A stretch of DNA of 64,000 bases from Gottschalkia purinilytica (GCF_001190785.1 NZ_LGSS01000011.1:61822-125821); one strand, 5' to 3'; positions 8,586 to 18,096 are shown, counted from the first letter of the stretch. Made by a program: numbers and translations. The notes: generated by a model not told the origin, from the sequence alone.

Positions 8586-8735
8586 ATTATATAGAAATTT
8601 AGATCATTTCATATGAGGTTGAAAAGACCTTTAAAGCTTGAGTAAACTTGTTTCATTGGAGATATTGACAAAGAAGCTCTTACTTCCATAAATGGAGGTA
8701 GTTCACGTAACAAATTATATTAAGGAGAATGAATT

Positions 8736-9242
8736 ATGAATTCAAAAAATATAGAGGCAAAAAAAACTACTGTTAAATTAGTTTATACTAGCATGCTAAT
8801 AGCAATTTCATTAGTTGGTTCTTTAATAAAGATACAAGGTAGTATAGCACTTGATTCTATGGCTGGATTTTTTTCAGCGCTATTTTTAGGTCCGGTATAT
8901 GGCTTATTAACTGCAAGTATAGGACATATATTGACTGCAGTTACAAGTGGATTTCCATTAACACTCCCTATTCATATAATAGTGACGGTACAAATGGGAT
9001 TATTTGCATATATATTTGGAGTAGCATATAGAAAGTCTAATGGTATTATTGCTTCTATAATTGCTATTATATTAAATGGAGTGGTATCAGTATTAATGTT
9101 AGTACCTGTTACCATATGGCTAAAGCTTCCCTTAAATGGATGGCCATTTTTTTACACTATGGTTGGGCCATTATCATTATCTTCAGGTGTAAATGTTATT
9201 TTAGCCTATGCTGTCTATAAGATTATAGGGAATAAGTTTTAA
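8736..9242 (+). CDS. cblT: ECF transporter S component, probable alpha-ribazole transporter CblT
   Basis: A small hydrophobic protein of 168 residues with about five or six membrane segments. It has a charged N-terminus, SMAGFFSALFLGPVYGLLTA (typical of energy-coupling-factor S components) and GFPLTLPIHIIV. It lies 14 bp before an AIR-synthase-like gene. That pairing, next to cobU/cobS, matches the CblT-CblS couple known from Listeria and Geobacillus, where CblT imports alpha-ribazole. The shared EcfA/EcfT module is not in the window. Substrate is inferred from context; the S-component call is firm. The 150-bp leader has a small hairpin but no recognisable riboswitch. Confidence 0.8.
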   Translation: MNSKNIEAKKTTVKLVYTSMLIAISLVGSLIKIQGSIALDSMAGFFSALFLGPVYGLLTASIGHILTAVTSGFPLTLPIHIIVTVQMGLFAYIFGVAYRKSNGIIASIIAIILNGVVSVLMLVPVTIWLKLPLNGWPFFYTMVGPLSLSSGVNVILAYAVYKIIGNKF

Positions 9243-9255
9243 ATAAGGTGACGAG

Positions 9256-10002
9256 ATGAAAATAACTAGACATAGGGATTTAACTTTAATAGATATAAAT
9301 AATGATCAATTCTTAGTAATATCATGTGATTCTTCTGGCGGGATAGGAAATAAAGAAAATGATGTAGTTAAAGTTTCACCGGAGATTGTAGGATATTATA
9401 CAACTCAAGTTGCACTTATGGAAATACTCGCATTCGGAGCAAAACCTATTACAATTGTGGATACTCTATCTGTAGAAATGAGTAATACAGGTGAAAAAAT
9501 AATAAATGGAATAAAACAAGTATTAGAGCCACTAAATTTTGATATATCTAATTTGGTAACAGGAAGTACAGAAGAAAATATTCCAGTTAGTCAAACTGGA
9601 ATGGGGATAACTATAATAGGAATTGTGGATAAAAACAAATGGAGAAAGCCTTATACACAGGCTGGATTACTTTCAGTAGTGGTAGGATTACCTAAAGTAG
9701 GAGATGAAGTAATAGCTGATAAGAATAAAACTATAATGAGCGTTTCAAAACTCTTAGAATTAAAAGAAAAAGAATATATAAAAGAGATACTTCCAGTTGG
9801 ATCAAGAGGAATACTGTATGAACTAGAACAAATGGCGAAAACTAACAATATTAATTTCGAGCTAGAAAACGAGACTAATATTGACCTTAAAAAGTCTGGG
9901 GGACCATCAACTTGTGTAATTATATCTATAGAGGAAAGTAAATATGAAGAATTTAAGAAGAGTTTTTCTATACCAGTAAATAAGATAGGAAGATTTATAT
10001 AG
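9256..10002 (+). CDS. cblS: AIR-synthase-like kinase, probable alpha-ribazole kinase CblS
   Basis: This 248-residue protein resembles the PurM/ThiL ATP-binding superfamily: an N-terminal RDLTLIDINNDQFLVISCDSSG with a phosphate-binding acidic/Gly segment (SGGIGNKEND), then AFGAKPITIVDTLS and GSTEENIPVSQTGMGITIIG. In CblS, ATP phosphorylates alpha-ribazole to alpha-ribazole 5'-phosphate, bypassing the CobT reaction. The start ATG is behind AAGGTGA, 14 bp after cblT, and a terminator follows, so the two form the end of the cobalamin block. No cobT is present in the window, which fits the salvage route. A thiamine-phosphate or selenophosphate role is less likely given the neighbours. Confidence 0.8.
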   Translation: MKITRHRDLTLIDINNDQFLVISCDSSGGIGNKENDVVKVSPEIVGYYTTQVALMEILAFGAKPITIVDTLSVEMSNTGEKIINGIKQVLEPLNFDISNLVTGSTEENIPVSQTGMGITIIGIVDKNKWRKPYTQAGLLSVVVGLPKVGDEVIADKNKTIMSVSKLLELKEKEYIKEILPVGSRGILYELEQMAKTNNINFELENETNIDLKKSGGPSTCVIISIEESKYEEFKKSFSIPVNKIGRFI

Positions 10003-10061
10003 TATTAATTTATACATAATAATTAGATAGTTAAACTACTTATATCCTAGAACGATGAATC

Positions 10062-10107
10062 AAACCCTGTTATTATATAAAATTAAAAATAATAATGGGG
10101 TTTTTAT
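10062..10107 (+). terminator. Terminator of the cobalamin block
   Basis: AAACCCTGTTATTAT (10062-10076) pairs, with one mismatch and one G-U pair, to ATAATAATGGGGTTT, followed by T5. It lies 60 bp after cblS. Confidence 0.8.
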
Positions 10108-10377
10108 ATTTGCTATGTGAACTTATAATTAAATACTATTCAAAGGTAAAATATCGAGTAAATAAGAAAACTTTTTATTTTTTTCTTATATTACATTCTA
10201 TATAAAAGACAATATTTTAGGATTCTTCTTTTATATATTTTAAATATCTATAAGGATCGAATAAGTAATAGATATGTTAAATTGTACATTTTTCCCAATA
10301 TTATATATAATCTTACTGGAAATTACTATTTTTTATATTTTTATAGAATTATCAACAAAAACAAAGGGGGAAAAGAG
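10108..10377 (+). promoter_or_regulatory. Upstream region of the ABC importer with a sigma-A promoter
   Basis: The best promoter is TTGTAC (10282-10287), an 18-bp spacer and TATAAT (10306-10311). The predicted transcript starts near 10318 and leaves a leader of about 60 nt before the ATG at 10378. The rest is AT-rich, with an imperfect A/T hairpin near 10165-10190 and no gene or known riboswitch. Confidence 0.65.
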
Positions 10378-11523
10378 ATGAAAAAAGTATTATTATCTAT
10401 TTTCTTGATCTTTACTATGGTATTCTTTTCAGCATGTGGACAAAAAGATCAACAAACTGATAAGGAAAACGATATCCAAGCATCAAAAGAAAATGAAGTA
10501 CCGACTATTAGTGTTTCATGGGGAAATGAACTTCACACAGGAATTATGCATGTTCCATTAAAAAGAGTAGATGATTTTAAAAAGAAAGGTACATATTTTA
10601 ACCCTATATCTAATGAACAATTTGAATTAATAAAAGACGATAAGAAATTGGCTCTATTTAATTTTATTCCTACTAAAGGTGGATCTGAGGTTGCATCTTT
10701 AATGAGTCAAAAACATTTGGATGCTGCATTTACTTCTAATACTGCAATATTATCAGCAGTAGATCAAGGAACACCTATCAAAATATTGTCACCAATACAA
10801 ACAGATGGGGTTGCTTTAGTATTTTCCCCAGATAAAAATTTTTATGGATGGGAGGAAGTAAAAAAACATATACAAGGTTCTAATGTACCAGTTAAAATAG
10901 GATATCACTCTCCAGTAAGTGGACCTAGAATTGTACTAGAGTCAGTTCTGAAAAATGAAGGATTAAAAGTAACAGAAGATCCTAATAACTCTAAAGCAGA
11001 TGTGTTACTTGTTGACTTGAAAGGATCTAAAAATCTTTTACCATCACTTTCTAGTAAACAGGTAGATGCATGGGTAGGTCCGTCACATTATCCAGAAGCA
11101 GCAGAAGTAGAAAAGTTAGGTAAAATAGTTCTTAACTTAAAAGATTTCCCACCTGCTGGAAAGTGGGAAAACTTCCCTTGTTGCGTATTTGCTGCAAGAG
11201 AGGATATATTAGAAAAATACCCAGAAGTATTTGAAGCTATGACAGAGCTAATTACTGAAAATGCAAAATATACTATGGAACATAAAGATGATGTTTCAAA
11301 AATAATGGCAGAAATAATAGGAGTACCTGAAGAAGCCATAAAGGCTTCTCAAATCAAATATACTACAGATCCTTCAGAACAATGGCTTTCTGGTATTAAA
11401 GTATATGTTGATGCTCTTAGTAATATGGGAAAATTGACAGGAGAGTTAAAAGGGAAAAATTTTGATGAAGTAAAAGATAAAGCATTTGACTTTACTTATA
11501 CTAATAAAGCAAATAATAAATAG
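10378..11523 (+). CDS. ABC transporter substrate-binding lipoprotein (nitrate/sulfonate/taurine type)
   Basis: The chosen ATG (10378) follows AAAGGGGG. An in-frame upstream TTG at 10282 is inside the -35 box and lacks a ribosome site. The resulting 381 residues begin with a lipoprotein signal (MKKVLLSIFLIFT) and lipobox FSAC (Cys20). The body has the NMT1/SsuA-like pattern: LMSQKHLDAAFTSNTAIL, IKILSPIQTDGVALVF, KIGYHSPVSGPRIVLE, VDAWVGPSHYPEAAEVE and a Cys pair in NFPCCVFAARED. It captures a small organic solute outside the membrane for the permease and ATPase that follow. The substrate is not evident. A hairpin separates it from the permease gene, probably lowering membrane-subunit levels. 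Confidence 0.82.
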   Translation: MKKVLLSIFLIFTMVFFSACGQKDQQTDKENDIQASKENEVPTISVSWGNELHTGIMHVPLKRVDDFKKKGTYFNPISNEQFELIKDDKKLALFNFIPTKGGSEVASLMSQKHLDAAFTSNTAILSAVDQGTPIKILSPIQTDGVALVFSPDKNFYGWEEVKKHIQGSNVPVKIGYHSPVSGPRIVLESVLKNEGLKVTEDPNNSKADVLLVDLKGSKNLLPSLSSKQVDAWVGPSHYPEAAEVEKLGKIVLNLKDFPPAGKWENFPCCVFAAREDILEKYPEVFEAMTELITENAKYTMEHKDDVSKIMAEIIGVPEEAIKASQIKYTTDPSEQWLSGIKVYVDALSNMGKLTGELKGKNFDEVKDKAFDFTYTNKANNK

Positions 11524-11529
11524 AAAATA

Positions 11530-11563
11530 AAAACTCTCTGTTATTAATAACAGAGGGTTTTTT
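11530..11563 (+). terminator. Intra-operon attenuator/terminator
   Basis: AAACTCTCTGTTATT is followed at once by AATAACAGAGGGTTT (one G-U pair) and a T tract, 7 bp after the binding-protein stop. Placed between binding protein and permease, it probably sets unequal subunit expression or protects the upstream mRNA end. Confidence 0.8.
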
Positions 11564-11576
11564 ATGAGGTGAAGCT

Positions 11577-12413
11577 ATGAAAACTACTATTAAAAATATA
11601 TTTATATCTTTTATTATTCCTATATTATTTCTTCTAATTTGGAGTAGTGTATCTAAAAATGTTGATAACAAAGTTATACTTCCACCTATAGAAGAAGTTG
11701 TTGCAAACTTTAAAAATGCAAATGATAACTTCATAGGTTTAGGATCAATTCCAAGTAATATATTAGTTAGCTTAATGCGTGTATTACTAGGATACTTTGT
11801 AGGCGTATTAATAGCATTACCACTAGGTGTATTAATGGGATATAAAGAAAGCGTTAATAAACTTTTCGATAACTTTATAAACATGTTTCGCCCAGTACCA
11901 CCTTTAGCATGGGTTCCGCTAGTATTAGGATGGTTTGGAGTTTCAAGTATTGCTACTTTTGCAGGAATAAATCAAGGAGAATGGTATGTATATCTTAATA
12001 ATTTTAAAATATCTATGATTTTTATTATAGCACTTGGGACTTTCTTTCCTGTATTGACAAATGTAGTTTTTGGTGTGAAGAATGTTAGAAAAACTTTAAT
12101 AGATTCTGCAAAAGTACTTGGAGCCAGTGAAAAAGATATATTTTTAAAAATTCTCCTACCAGCAGCAGCTCCAACAATAATAAATGGACTTAGGACGGGA
12201 CTAGGAATAGCATGGGCGTGTTTAGTATCTGCTGAAATGTTACCAGGAAGTTTATCTGGAGTAGGGTATCTTATTACACATGCTTATGAATTAGCTAGAA
12301 CGGATTTAGTTATAACAGGGATAATATGTATAGGATTAATAGGAGCCTTTCTTGATTTTATTTTTAGATTTTTGGAGAAAAAATATTTTTCTTGGGAGAG
12401 TCGTACTAGATAG
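11577..12413 (+). CDS. ABC transporter permease, SsuC/TauC/NrtB family
   Basis: A 278-residue inner-membrane protein with about six membrane spans. RPVPPLAWVPLVLGWFG is a hallmark of nitrate/sulfonate/taurine permeases, and the EAA-like loop reads SAKVLGASEKDIFLKILLPAAAPTIINGL. The protein is somewhat longer than usual (about 255) because of an insert around NQGEWYVYLNN (residues 140-150). The ATG at 11577 follows GAGGTGAAG. The ATPase gene starts 12 bp downstream, so the two are co-translated. Homodimeric permease is expected since only one such gene is present. Confidence 0.9.
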   Translation: MKTTIKNIFISFIIPILFLLIWSSVSKNVDNKVILPPIEEVVANFKNANDNFIGLGSIPSNILVSLMRVLLGYFVGVLIALPLGVLMGYKESVNKLFDNFINMFRPVPPLAWVPLVLGWFGVSSIATFAGINQGEWYVYLNNFKISMIFIIALGTFFPVLTNVVFGVKNVRKTLIDSAKVLGASEKDIFLKILLPAAAPTIINGLRTGLGIAWACLVSAEMLPGSLSGVGYLITHAYELARTDLVITGIICIGLIGAFLDFIFRFLEKKYFSWESRTR

Positions 12414-12425
12414 GGGGGGAGTAAT

Positions 12426-13202
12426 TTGGAAAGTTGCATTGTTATAGATGATGTAGAAAAGATATTTACCACACAAGAAGGTTTAGTTGTTAGGGCATTA
12501 GATAAAATAAATTTGGAAGTTAAAGAAAATGATTTTATATGTGTAGTTGGTCCATCAGGATGTGGTAAGTCGACATTACTTAGAATTATAGCTGGACTTG
12601 AATCTACTAGTAAAGGAAATATTCTATATAGAGGAGTTGAAATGAATAAACCTATTAAAGAAGTAGGTATGGTATTTCAAAACTACTCTCTTCTACCTTG
12701 GCGTACGGTATTAGATAACATAGCCTTAGGTCTAGAATTTAGAGGTATTAGTAAAAAAGAAAGAGAAAATAAAGCAAGACATTATTTAAATATCATAGGA
12801 ATGAATGAATTTGAAAATGCATATCCTTATGAATTATCAGGTGGTATGCAACAAAGAGTAGCTATTGCAAGAGCTTTAGCAAATGACCCTGATATATTAC
12901 TAATGGACGAACCTTTTGGAGCATTGGATGCATATACTCGTATAATACTACAAAAAGAGTTATTAAAGATATGGGAATCTAATAAAAAGACTATACTATT
13001 TGTTACGCATAGTGTAGACGAGGCAGTTTATTTATCTGATAGAATTGTAGTTATGTCTAGTAAGCCAGGAAAGATTAAAGATATAATAGAAATTGACATG
13101 TCTAGACCTAGAGATAGAGCAAATCCAGAATATGCAATTATGACTGCAAGACTTTTAGATATGTTGGAAGATGAGAATATGGCAAATAATTTAGGTAAAT
13201 AA
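12426..13202 (+). CDS. ABC transporter ATP-binding protein, SsuB/TauB/NrtD family
   Basis: The 258-residue ATPase starts at TTG 12426 behind GGGGGGAG. Walker A is GPSGCGKST (about 43-51), Q-loop MVFQNYSLLPWRTV, signature LSGGMQQRVAIARAL, Walker B ILLMDEPFGALDA and H-loop FVTHSVDEA. The QNYSLLPWRTV stretch is characteristic of the nitrate/sulfonate/taurine subfamily. It is the last gene of the three-gene importer and is followed by a strong bidirectional terminator. Confidence 0.93.
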   Translation: MESCIVIDDVEKIFTTQEGLVVRALDKINLEVKENDFICVVGPSGCGKSTLLRIIAGLESTSKGNILYRGVEMNKPIKEVGMVFQNYSLLPWRTVLDNIALGLEFRGISKKERENKARHYLNIIGMNEFENAYPYELSGGMQQRVAIARALANDPDILLMDEPFGALDAYTRIILQKELLKIWESNKKTILFVTHSVDEAVYLSDRIVVMSSKPGKIKDIIEIDMSRPRDRANPEYAIMTARLLDMLEDENMANNLGK

Positions 13203-13271
13203 ATATAAAATAGAATTTTTATATTATGTATTATAAAGACTTTACCTTAATTTAATATTTATTAAATTATT

Positions 13272-13325
13272 GATAAAAACTCCTTATTATTAAACTAAAG
13301 AGCAAAATAAAAAGGAGTTTTTATC
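13272..13325. terminator. Bidirectional terminator between convergent genes
   Basis: GATAAAAACTCCTT (13272-13285) and AAGGAGTTTTTATC (13312-13325) are perfect reverse complements around a 26-nt loop. A/T tracts at both ends let it serve the ABC operon on the plus strand and the small minus-strand gene ending at 13353. Confidence 0.85.
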
Positions 13326-13352
13326 ATTTATTTTAATTAGATTTTAAGCTTT

Positions 13353-13661
13353 TTATTTTTTATTATTTTTCATTTGAGATAAAAATGACATTGCCATTTG
13401 GAAGTTCTTTAGAAGTTCATTTTTTACGATTTCTACATTTTTTTCTTCAGTACCTTCTTTAACTGTAACTCTACATATATTTTTACCTATTTCAAGTTGG
13501 ACGAAGTCATCCTTTAATATAGACTGGCATACTTCTTTAATCATAGCTTTAGTATTTTTATCCTGTAAATAAGATTCGAAATGATTTTGTAAAGAAATTA
13601 ATATTCTTTTTTCCTCGTCTAGCTCTATATATTTAACAAATTGATTTAAAATACTATTCAT
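13353..13661 (-). CDS. Small hypothetical protein, 102 residues
   Basis: On the minus strand, an ATG at 13661 follows AAAGGAAGGGG with good spacing, and the frame ends just before the shared bidirectional terminator, so this is a real gene. The product is soluble and charged, with a likely helical N-terminal half and a C-terminal half (residues 52-98) of alternating strand/helix character: LEIGKNICRVTVKEGTEEKN then a helix ending MAMSFLSQMKNNKK. There is no signal peptide, no cysteine-based metal site and no family I recognise. It is monocistronic, next to a YgiQ-type gene transcribed away from it. Confidence 0.75.
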   Translation of the reverse strand: MNSILNQFVKYIELDEEKRILISLQNHFESYLQDKNTKAMIKEVCQSILKDDFVQLEIGKNICRVTVKEGTEEKNVEIVKNELLKNFQMAMSFLSQMKNNKK

Positions 13662-13868
13662 AATAATCCCCTTCCTTTAAAGTCATTTATTAAGTAATAT
13701 ATCAATTTAATAAAAACTAAAAAATAGTATACAATACATTATAAACTATTAGGCTAATCTTAGTGATAAGAAAGTTATATAAATTTTTCTTGATGAATGT
13801 ACAAGGTTATAATAACATATATGTGACTAAAAATAATAACGTTATAACAAATAGTAAGGAATGATAGT

Positions 13869-15779
13869 ATGCTAGATTTTTTACCTATAAATAAAGAAGA
13901 TATGGAGAAAAGAGGATGGGAACAGCTAGATTTTATAATAATAACAGGAGATGCTTATGTAGATCATCCTTCATTTGGTGTTGCTATTATAAGTAGATAT
14001 CTAGAAATAAGAGGATATAAAGTTGGTATAATAGCTCAGCCATCATGGAAAAACCTTGATGACTTTAAGAAGTTAGGAAGACCTAAATTGGCCTTCTTAA
14101 TAACAAGTGGAAATATAGACTCTATGGTAAATCACTATACAGTTGCTAAAAAAAGGAGAAAAGATGATGCTTATTCACCTGGAGGAAAAGGAGGACTTAG
14201 ACCTGATAGAGCAGCTATAGTATACTCACATAAAGCTAGAGAGGCATATAAAAATGTACCTATAATACTTGGTGGAATAGAAGCTAGTTTAAGAAGATTT
14301 GCCCACTATGATTATTGGGATAACAAAGTTAGAAGATCAATATTATTAGATTCAAAGGCAGATTTAATATTATATGGAATGGCTGAAAAACAAATAGTTG
14401 AAGTAGCAGAAGCCTTAGAAAGTGGTATTCCTATAGAAGAAATAACTTATGTTAAAGGAACTGTGTACAAAACTAGAGATAAAGAAAGACCATATCAACC
14501 TATAGTTCTACCAAGTTATGATGAGTTATTATCATCAAAACAAAAGTATGCTGAAAGTTTTATGATACAATATGAAAATTTAGATTCAATACAAGGAAAA
14601 TCATTAGTCGAAACATATGGAGATGTATATGTGGTGCAAAATACACCAACAGATCCACTAACACAATCTGAACTTGATAATGTATATTCACTACCATATA
14701 TGAGAACATATCATCCTATATATGAAAAAGATGGTGGAATACCTGCTATAGAAGAGGTTAAGTTTAGTCTTATAAACAATAGAGGATGTTTTGGAAACTG
14801 TAACTTTTGTGCATTAGCCTTTCATCAAGGAAGAGTAGTACAGTCAAGAAGCCACCAGTCTATACTGTCAGAAGCTCAAAAAATCATTTGGGATACAGAG
14901 TTTAAAGGATATATTCATGATGTCGGAGGACCTACGGCCAACTTTAGACATAGAGCTTGTGATAAACAAATTAAGCACGGAGTATGTAAGAAAAAGCAAT
15001 GCTTATTTCCAAAGCCTTGTAAAAACTTGAAAATAGATCATAGTGACTATTCAAATCTGTTAAGGAAGCTCAGAGAACTTCCAAATGTTAAAAAAGTATT
15101 TGTACGTTCGGGAATTAGATATGATTATTTAATACATGATAAAAATGATAAATTCTTTAAAGATTTATGTGAACATCATGTAAGCGGACAACTTAAAGTA
15201 GCTCCAGAACATATATCACCAAATGTATTAGAAAAAATGGGGAAACCCAATAAAGAAGTATACGAAAAATTTGTACAAAAGTATAAAAAAATAAATGAAG
15301 CACTTGGTAAAAATCAATTTTTAGTTCCATATTTAATGTCAAGTCATCCAGGAAGTACGTTGAAAGACGCAATTGAATTAGCAGAATATTTAAGAGACTT
15401 AGGATATATGCCAGAACAAGTTCAAGATTTCTATCCTACTCCATCAACATTGTCAACTTGTATGTACTATACTGGATTAGATCCTAGAACTATGAAGAAA
15501 GTATATGTACCAAAGACACCACATGAAAAAGCTATGCAGAGAGCTTTAATACAATATAGAAGACCTCAAAACTATGAATTGGTATATGAAGCTTTAAAAA
15601 AAGCTGGAAGACTAGATTTGATAGGATATGGTAAGAAGTGTTTGATTAGACCTAGAAATAAAAATAGAAATGTTGATGATAAACATAGTTTTAAGAGAAA
15701 AAATAATCATAAACAGAAAGATAGTTCTAATAATAGGAAAAAAACAAAAAAGATGAAGGTAAGAAAGTTTAAGAAATAA
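13869..15779 (+). CDS. YgiQ family radical SAM protein
   Basis: A 636-residue protein with an N-terminal B12-binding-like/UPF0313 domain ([36 protein letters not shown]) and a radical SAM core with the cluster motif [10 protein letters not shown] (Cys307, 311, 314). A second Cys group ([21 protein letters not shown]) lies near 370-390, and [15 protein letters not shown] follows. The last 50 residues are very basic, consistent with nucleic-acid contact. The reaction of the YgiQ family is not established. The ATG at 13869 is preceded by a weak GGAATGA ribosome site. Single-gene unit ended by a terminator. Confidence 0.93.
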   Translation: MLDFLPINKEDMEKRGWEQLDFIIITGDAYVDHPSFGVAIISRYLEIRGYKVGIIAQPSWKNLDDFKKLGRPKLAFLITSGNIDSMVNHYTVAKKRRKDDAYSPGGKGGLRPDRAAIVYSHKAREAYKNVPIILGGIEASLRRFAHYDYWDNKVRRSILLDSKADLILYGMAEKQIVEVAEALESGIPIEEITYVKGTVYKTRDKERPYQPIVLPSYDELLSSKQKYAESFMIQYENLDSIQGKSLVETYGDVYVVQNTPTDPLTQSELDNVYSLPYMRTYHPIYEKDGGIPAIEEVKFSLINNRGCFGNCNFCALAFHQGRVVQSRSHQSILSEAQKIIWDTEFKGYIHDVGGPTANFRHRACDKQIKHGVCKKKQCLFPKPCKNLKIDHSDYSNLLRKLRELPNVKKVFVRSGIRYDYLIHDKNDKFFKDLCEHHVSGQLKVAPEHISPNVLEKMGKPNKEVYEKFVQKYKKINEALGKNQFLVPYLMSSHPGSTLKDAIELAEYLRDLGYMPEQVQDFYPTPSTLSTCMYYTGLDPRTMKKVYVPKTPHEKAMQRALIQYRRPQNYELVYEALKKAGRLDLIGYGKKCLIRPRNKNRNVDDKHSFKRKNNHKQKDSSNNRKKTKKMKVRKFKK

Positions 15780-15815
15780 AATTATAAGTATTAAAACTAT
15801 GATTTAAAATATGAA

Positions 15816-15853
15816 AAGAAAAATCTATAGTAAGTTTACTATGGATTTTTCTT
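15816..15853 (+). terminator. Terminator of the YgiQ-family gene
   Basis: AAGAAAAATCTATAGTAA pairs with TTACTATGGATTTTTCTT (one G-U pair) and ends in a T-rich tract, 37 bp after the stop codon. Confidence 0.82.
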
Positions 15854-16164
15854 ATTTAATAAAAACTAATGGACTTAGAATATAAATCATTTGATTTTTT
15901 ATATTTGTATATAAGTTCTAAAAGTACATGGAATATATTGACAAACGATATACTGTGAAATAAAGACCATAATGTTATATAATATCAGAGTAATAGAAAT
16001 AATTACTTGTAGTAGAATAAGTTTATGTATATAATTAACAAGTCAATAAATAAAACTATATTTGTAATAACTTCATCAAATAAAACAAAAACTTATTTGA
16101 AAAGTAATATACTTGATTAATACTGAACTAATAATTAAATGTTCTAGTTTTGTTTAAAAAGCTT
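15854..16164. other. AT-rich spacer, no gene seen
   Basis: These 311 bp show no open frame with a ribosome site on either strand. A TTGACA occurs near 15938 but no good -10 follows at the right distance. The only convincing signal is the typA promoter just downstream. Confidence 0.5.
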
Positions 16165-16193
16165 TTGAATAGGTAAAATAAATATGTTACAAT
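16165..16193 (+). promoter_or_regulatory. Sigma-A promoter of typA
   Basis: TTGAAT (16165-16170), a 17-bp spacer and TACAAT (16188-16193). The predicted start near 16200 gives a 40-nt leader before the typA ribosome site. Confidence 0.7.
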
Positions 16194-16240
16194 GTTTTTG
16201 TCAAAAAACGACATAATCTTGAGAGAAGGTAGGAATAATT

Positions 16241-18064
16241 TTGAAAAAGATAATGGATAATATAAGGAATATAGCTATAATAGCTCACGTTGATCATGGA
16301 AAAACAACACTAGTTGATGAGCTACTAAAGCAAAGTGGTACTTTTAGAGATAATCAATCTGTTGGTGAAAGAGTAATGGACTCTAATGATATAGAAAGAG
16401 AAAGAGGTATAACTATACTTTCCAAGAATACGGCTGTATATTATAAAGATACAAAAATAAATATTATAGATACTCCTGGACATGCTGACTTTGGTGGAGA
16501 GGTAGAACGTGTTTTAAAAATGGTAAATGGAGTAGTGCTAGTAGTTGATGCATTTGAAGGTCCTATGCCACAAACTAAATTTGTTTTGAAAAAGGCACTA
16601 GAGTTAGAATTACCAGTTATAGTATGCATAAATAAAATAGATAGACCGGAAGCAAGACCAAATGATGTTATAGATGAAGTACTAGATCTATTCATAGAAT
16701 TAGGTGCAACTGAAGATCAATTAGACTGTCCTTTCGTATATGCTTCTGCTAAAAACGGAACGTCTTCATTAGATATGAATAGTCAAGATTCGAATATGAA
16801 ATCATTATTTGAAACTATAGTAGAATATATTCCAGCTCCTGAAGGTGATGATGAAGAGTCTTTACAAGTCCTTATTTCAACAATAGATTATAATGAATAT
16901 GTAGGAAGAATAGGAATCGGAAAAGTAGAAAGAGGAACTATAAATCTAAATCAAGAAGCTGTTATAGTGAATGATGAGAGACCAGATGAGAGTAAAAAGG
17001 TTAGAATTACTAAGATATATGAATTTGAGGGACTAGATAGAATTGAAGTAAATGAAGCTAAAGTTGGAAGTATCATTGCAGTATCAGGCGTTGAAGGTAT
17101 ACACATAGGGGATACAATATGTGATGTAGAATGTCCGGAACCTTTACCATTTGTAAAAATATCTGAACCTACTATTTCTATGACATTTGCAGTTAATAAT
17201 AGTCCATTTGCAGGACAAGAAGGAAAATTTGTTACTTCAAGACAACTAAGAGATAGATTATTTAAAGAACTTCAAACGGATGTAGGATTAAGAGTAGAAG
17301 AAACAGATGCAACAGATGCCTTCAAAGTATCTGGTAGAGGAGAACTTCACTTATCTATACTAATAGAAAACATGAGAAGAGAAGGGTATGAGTTCCAAGT
17401 ATCAAAACCAGAAGTTTTATATAAAATTATAGATGGTAAAAAACATGAACCTATGGAAAAAGTTACAATAGATGTTCCAGAAGAATTTATGGGAGCAGTT
17501 ATAGAAAAGCTAGGTAAAAGAAAAGGTGAACTTATAACTATGGGTGCATCTAATGGAGGATATACTAGATTAGAAATTTTAATTCCAGCTAGAGGACTTA
17601 TTGGATATAGATCAGAGTTCATGACAGATACTAAAGGGAATGGTATACTAAATTCTATGTTTGAAGGATATGAGCCTTATAAAGGAGAAATAACTAGGAG
17701 AGCACAAGGATCATTAGTTGCATTTGAAACTGGTGACGCTGTTGCATATGGTCTTTATGCAGCACAAGAGAGAGGAATACTATTTATAACTCCAGGAACA
17801 AAAGTGTATTCTGGAATGATAGTTGGCCAAAATGCTAAGTTAGGAGATATAGAGGTTAATGTATGTAAGAAAAAACAGCTTACAAATACTAGAGCATCTG
17901 GATCTGATGATTCATTAAAATTATCTCCACCTAAAACGCTAAGTCTAGAAGAAGCACTAGAGTTCATAGAAGATGATGAGTTAGTAGAAGTAACTCCGGT
18001 TAGCTTAAGACTAAGAAAAAGTATACTAGATAAAAGTTTAAGATATAAATCTAAGAAAAAATAA
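16241..18064 (+). CDS. typA: Translational GTPase TypA/BipA
   Basis: A 607-residue elongation-factor-like GTPase. G1 AHVDHGKTT is at residues 15-23, G2 in ERERGITI, G3 DTPGHADFGGEV and G4 NKID. The C-terminal BipA-specific region contains RGLIGYRSEFMTDTKGNG and ends with RLRKSILDK. It binds ribosomes and helps 50S assembly and stress adaptation in bacteria. The start is TTG at 16241 behind GAGAGAAGGTAGG; the next ATG (codon 5) has no better ribosome site. Its terminator overlaps the stop region. Confidence 0.97.
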   Translation: MKKIMDNIRNIAIIAHVDHGKTTLVDELLKQSGTFRDNQSVGERVMDSNDIERERGITILSKNTAVYYKDTKINIIDTPGHADFGGEVERVLKMVNGVVLVVDAFEGPMPQTKFVLKKALELELPVIVCINKIDRPEARPNDVIDEVLDLFIELGATEDQLDCPFVYASAKNGTSSLDMNSQDSNMKSLFETIVEYIPAPEGDDEESLQVLISTIDYNEYVGRIGIGKVERGTINLNQEAVIVNDERPDESKKVRITKIYEFEGLDRIEVNEAKVGSIIAVSGVEGIHIGDTICDVECPEPLPFVKISEPTISMTFAVNNSPFAGQEGKFVTSRQLRDRLFKELQTDVGLRVEETDATDAFKVSGRGELHLSILIENMRREGYEFQVSKPEVLYKIIDGKKHEPMEKVTIDVPEEFMGAVIEKLGKRKGELITMGASNGGYTRLEILIPARGLIGYRSEFMTDTKGNGILNSMFEGYEPYKGEITRRAQGSLVAFETGDAVAYGLYAAQERGILFITPGTKVYSGMIVGQNAKLGDIEVNVCKKKQLTNTRASGSDDSLKLSPPKTLSLEEALEFIEDDELVEVTPVSLRLRKSILDKSLRYKSKKK

Positions 18065-18096
18065 GAGATTGGGATTTCCCAGTCTCTTATTTTTTC
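18061..18096 (+). terminator. Terminator of typA
   Basis: ATAAGAGATTGGGA (18061-18074), a TT loop and TCCCAGTCTCTTAT (one G-U pair), then T6. The stem begins inside the typA stop codon. Confidence 0.9.

Noticed and set aside
10282..10377. In-frame TTG extension of the ABC binding protein
   Set aside because: It begins inside a -35 box, lacks a ribosome site and would place 32 residues before an otherwise normal lipoprotein signal.
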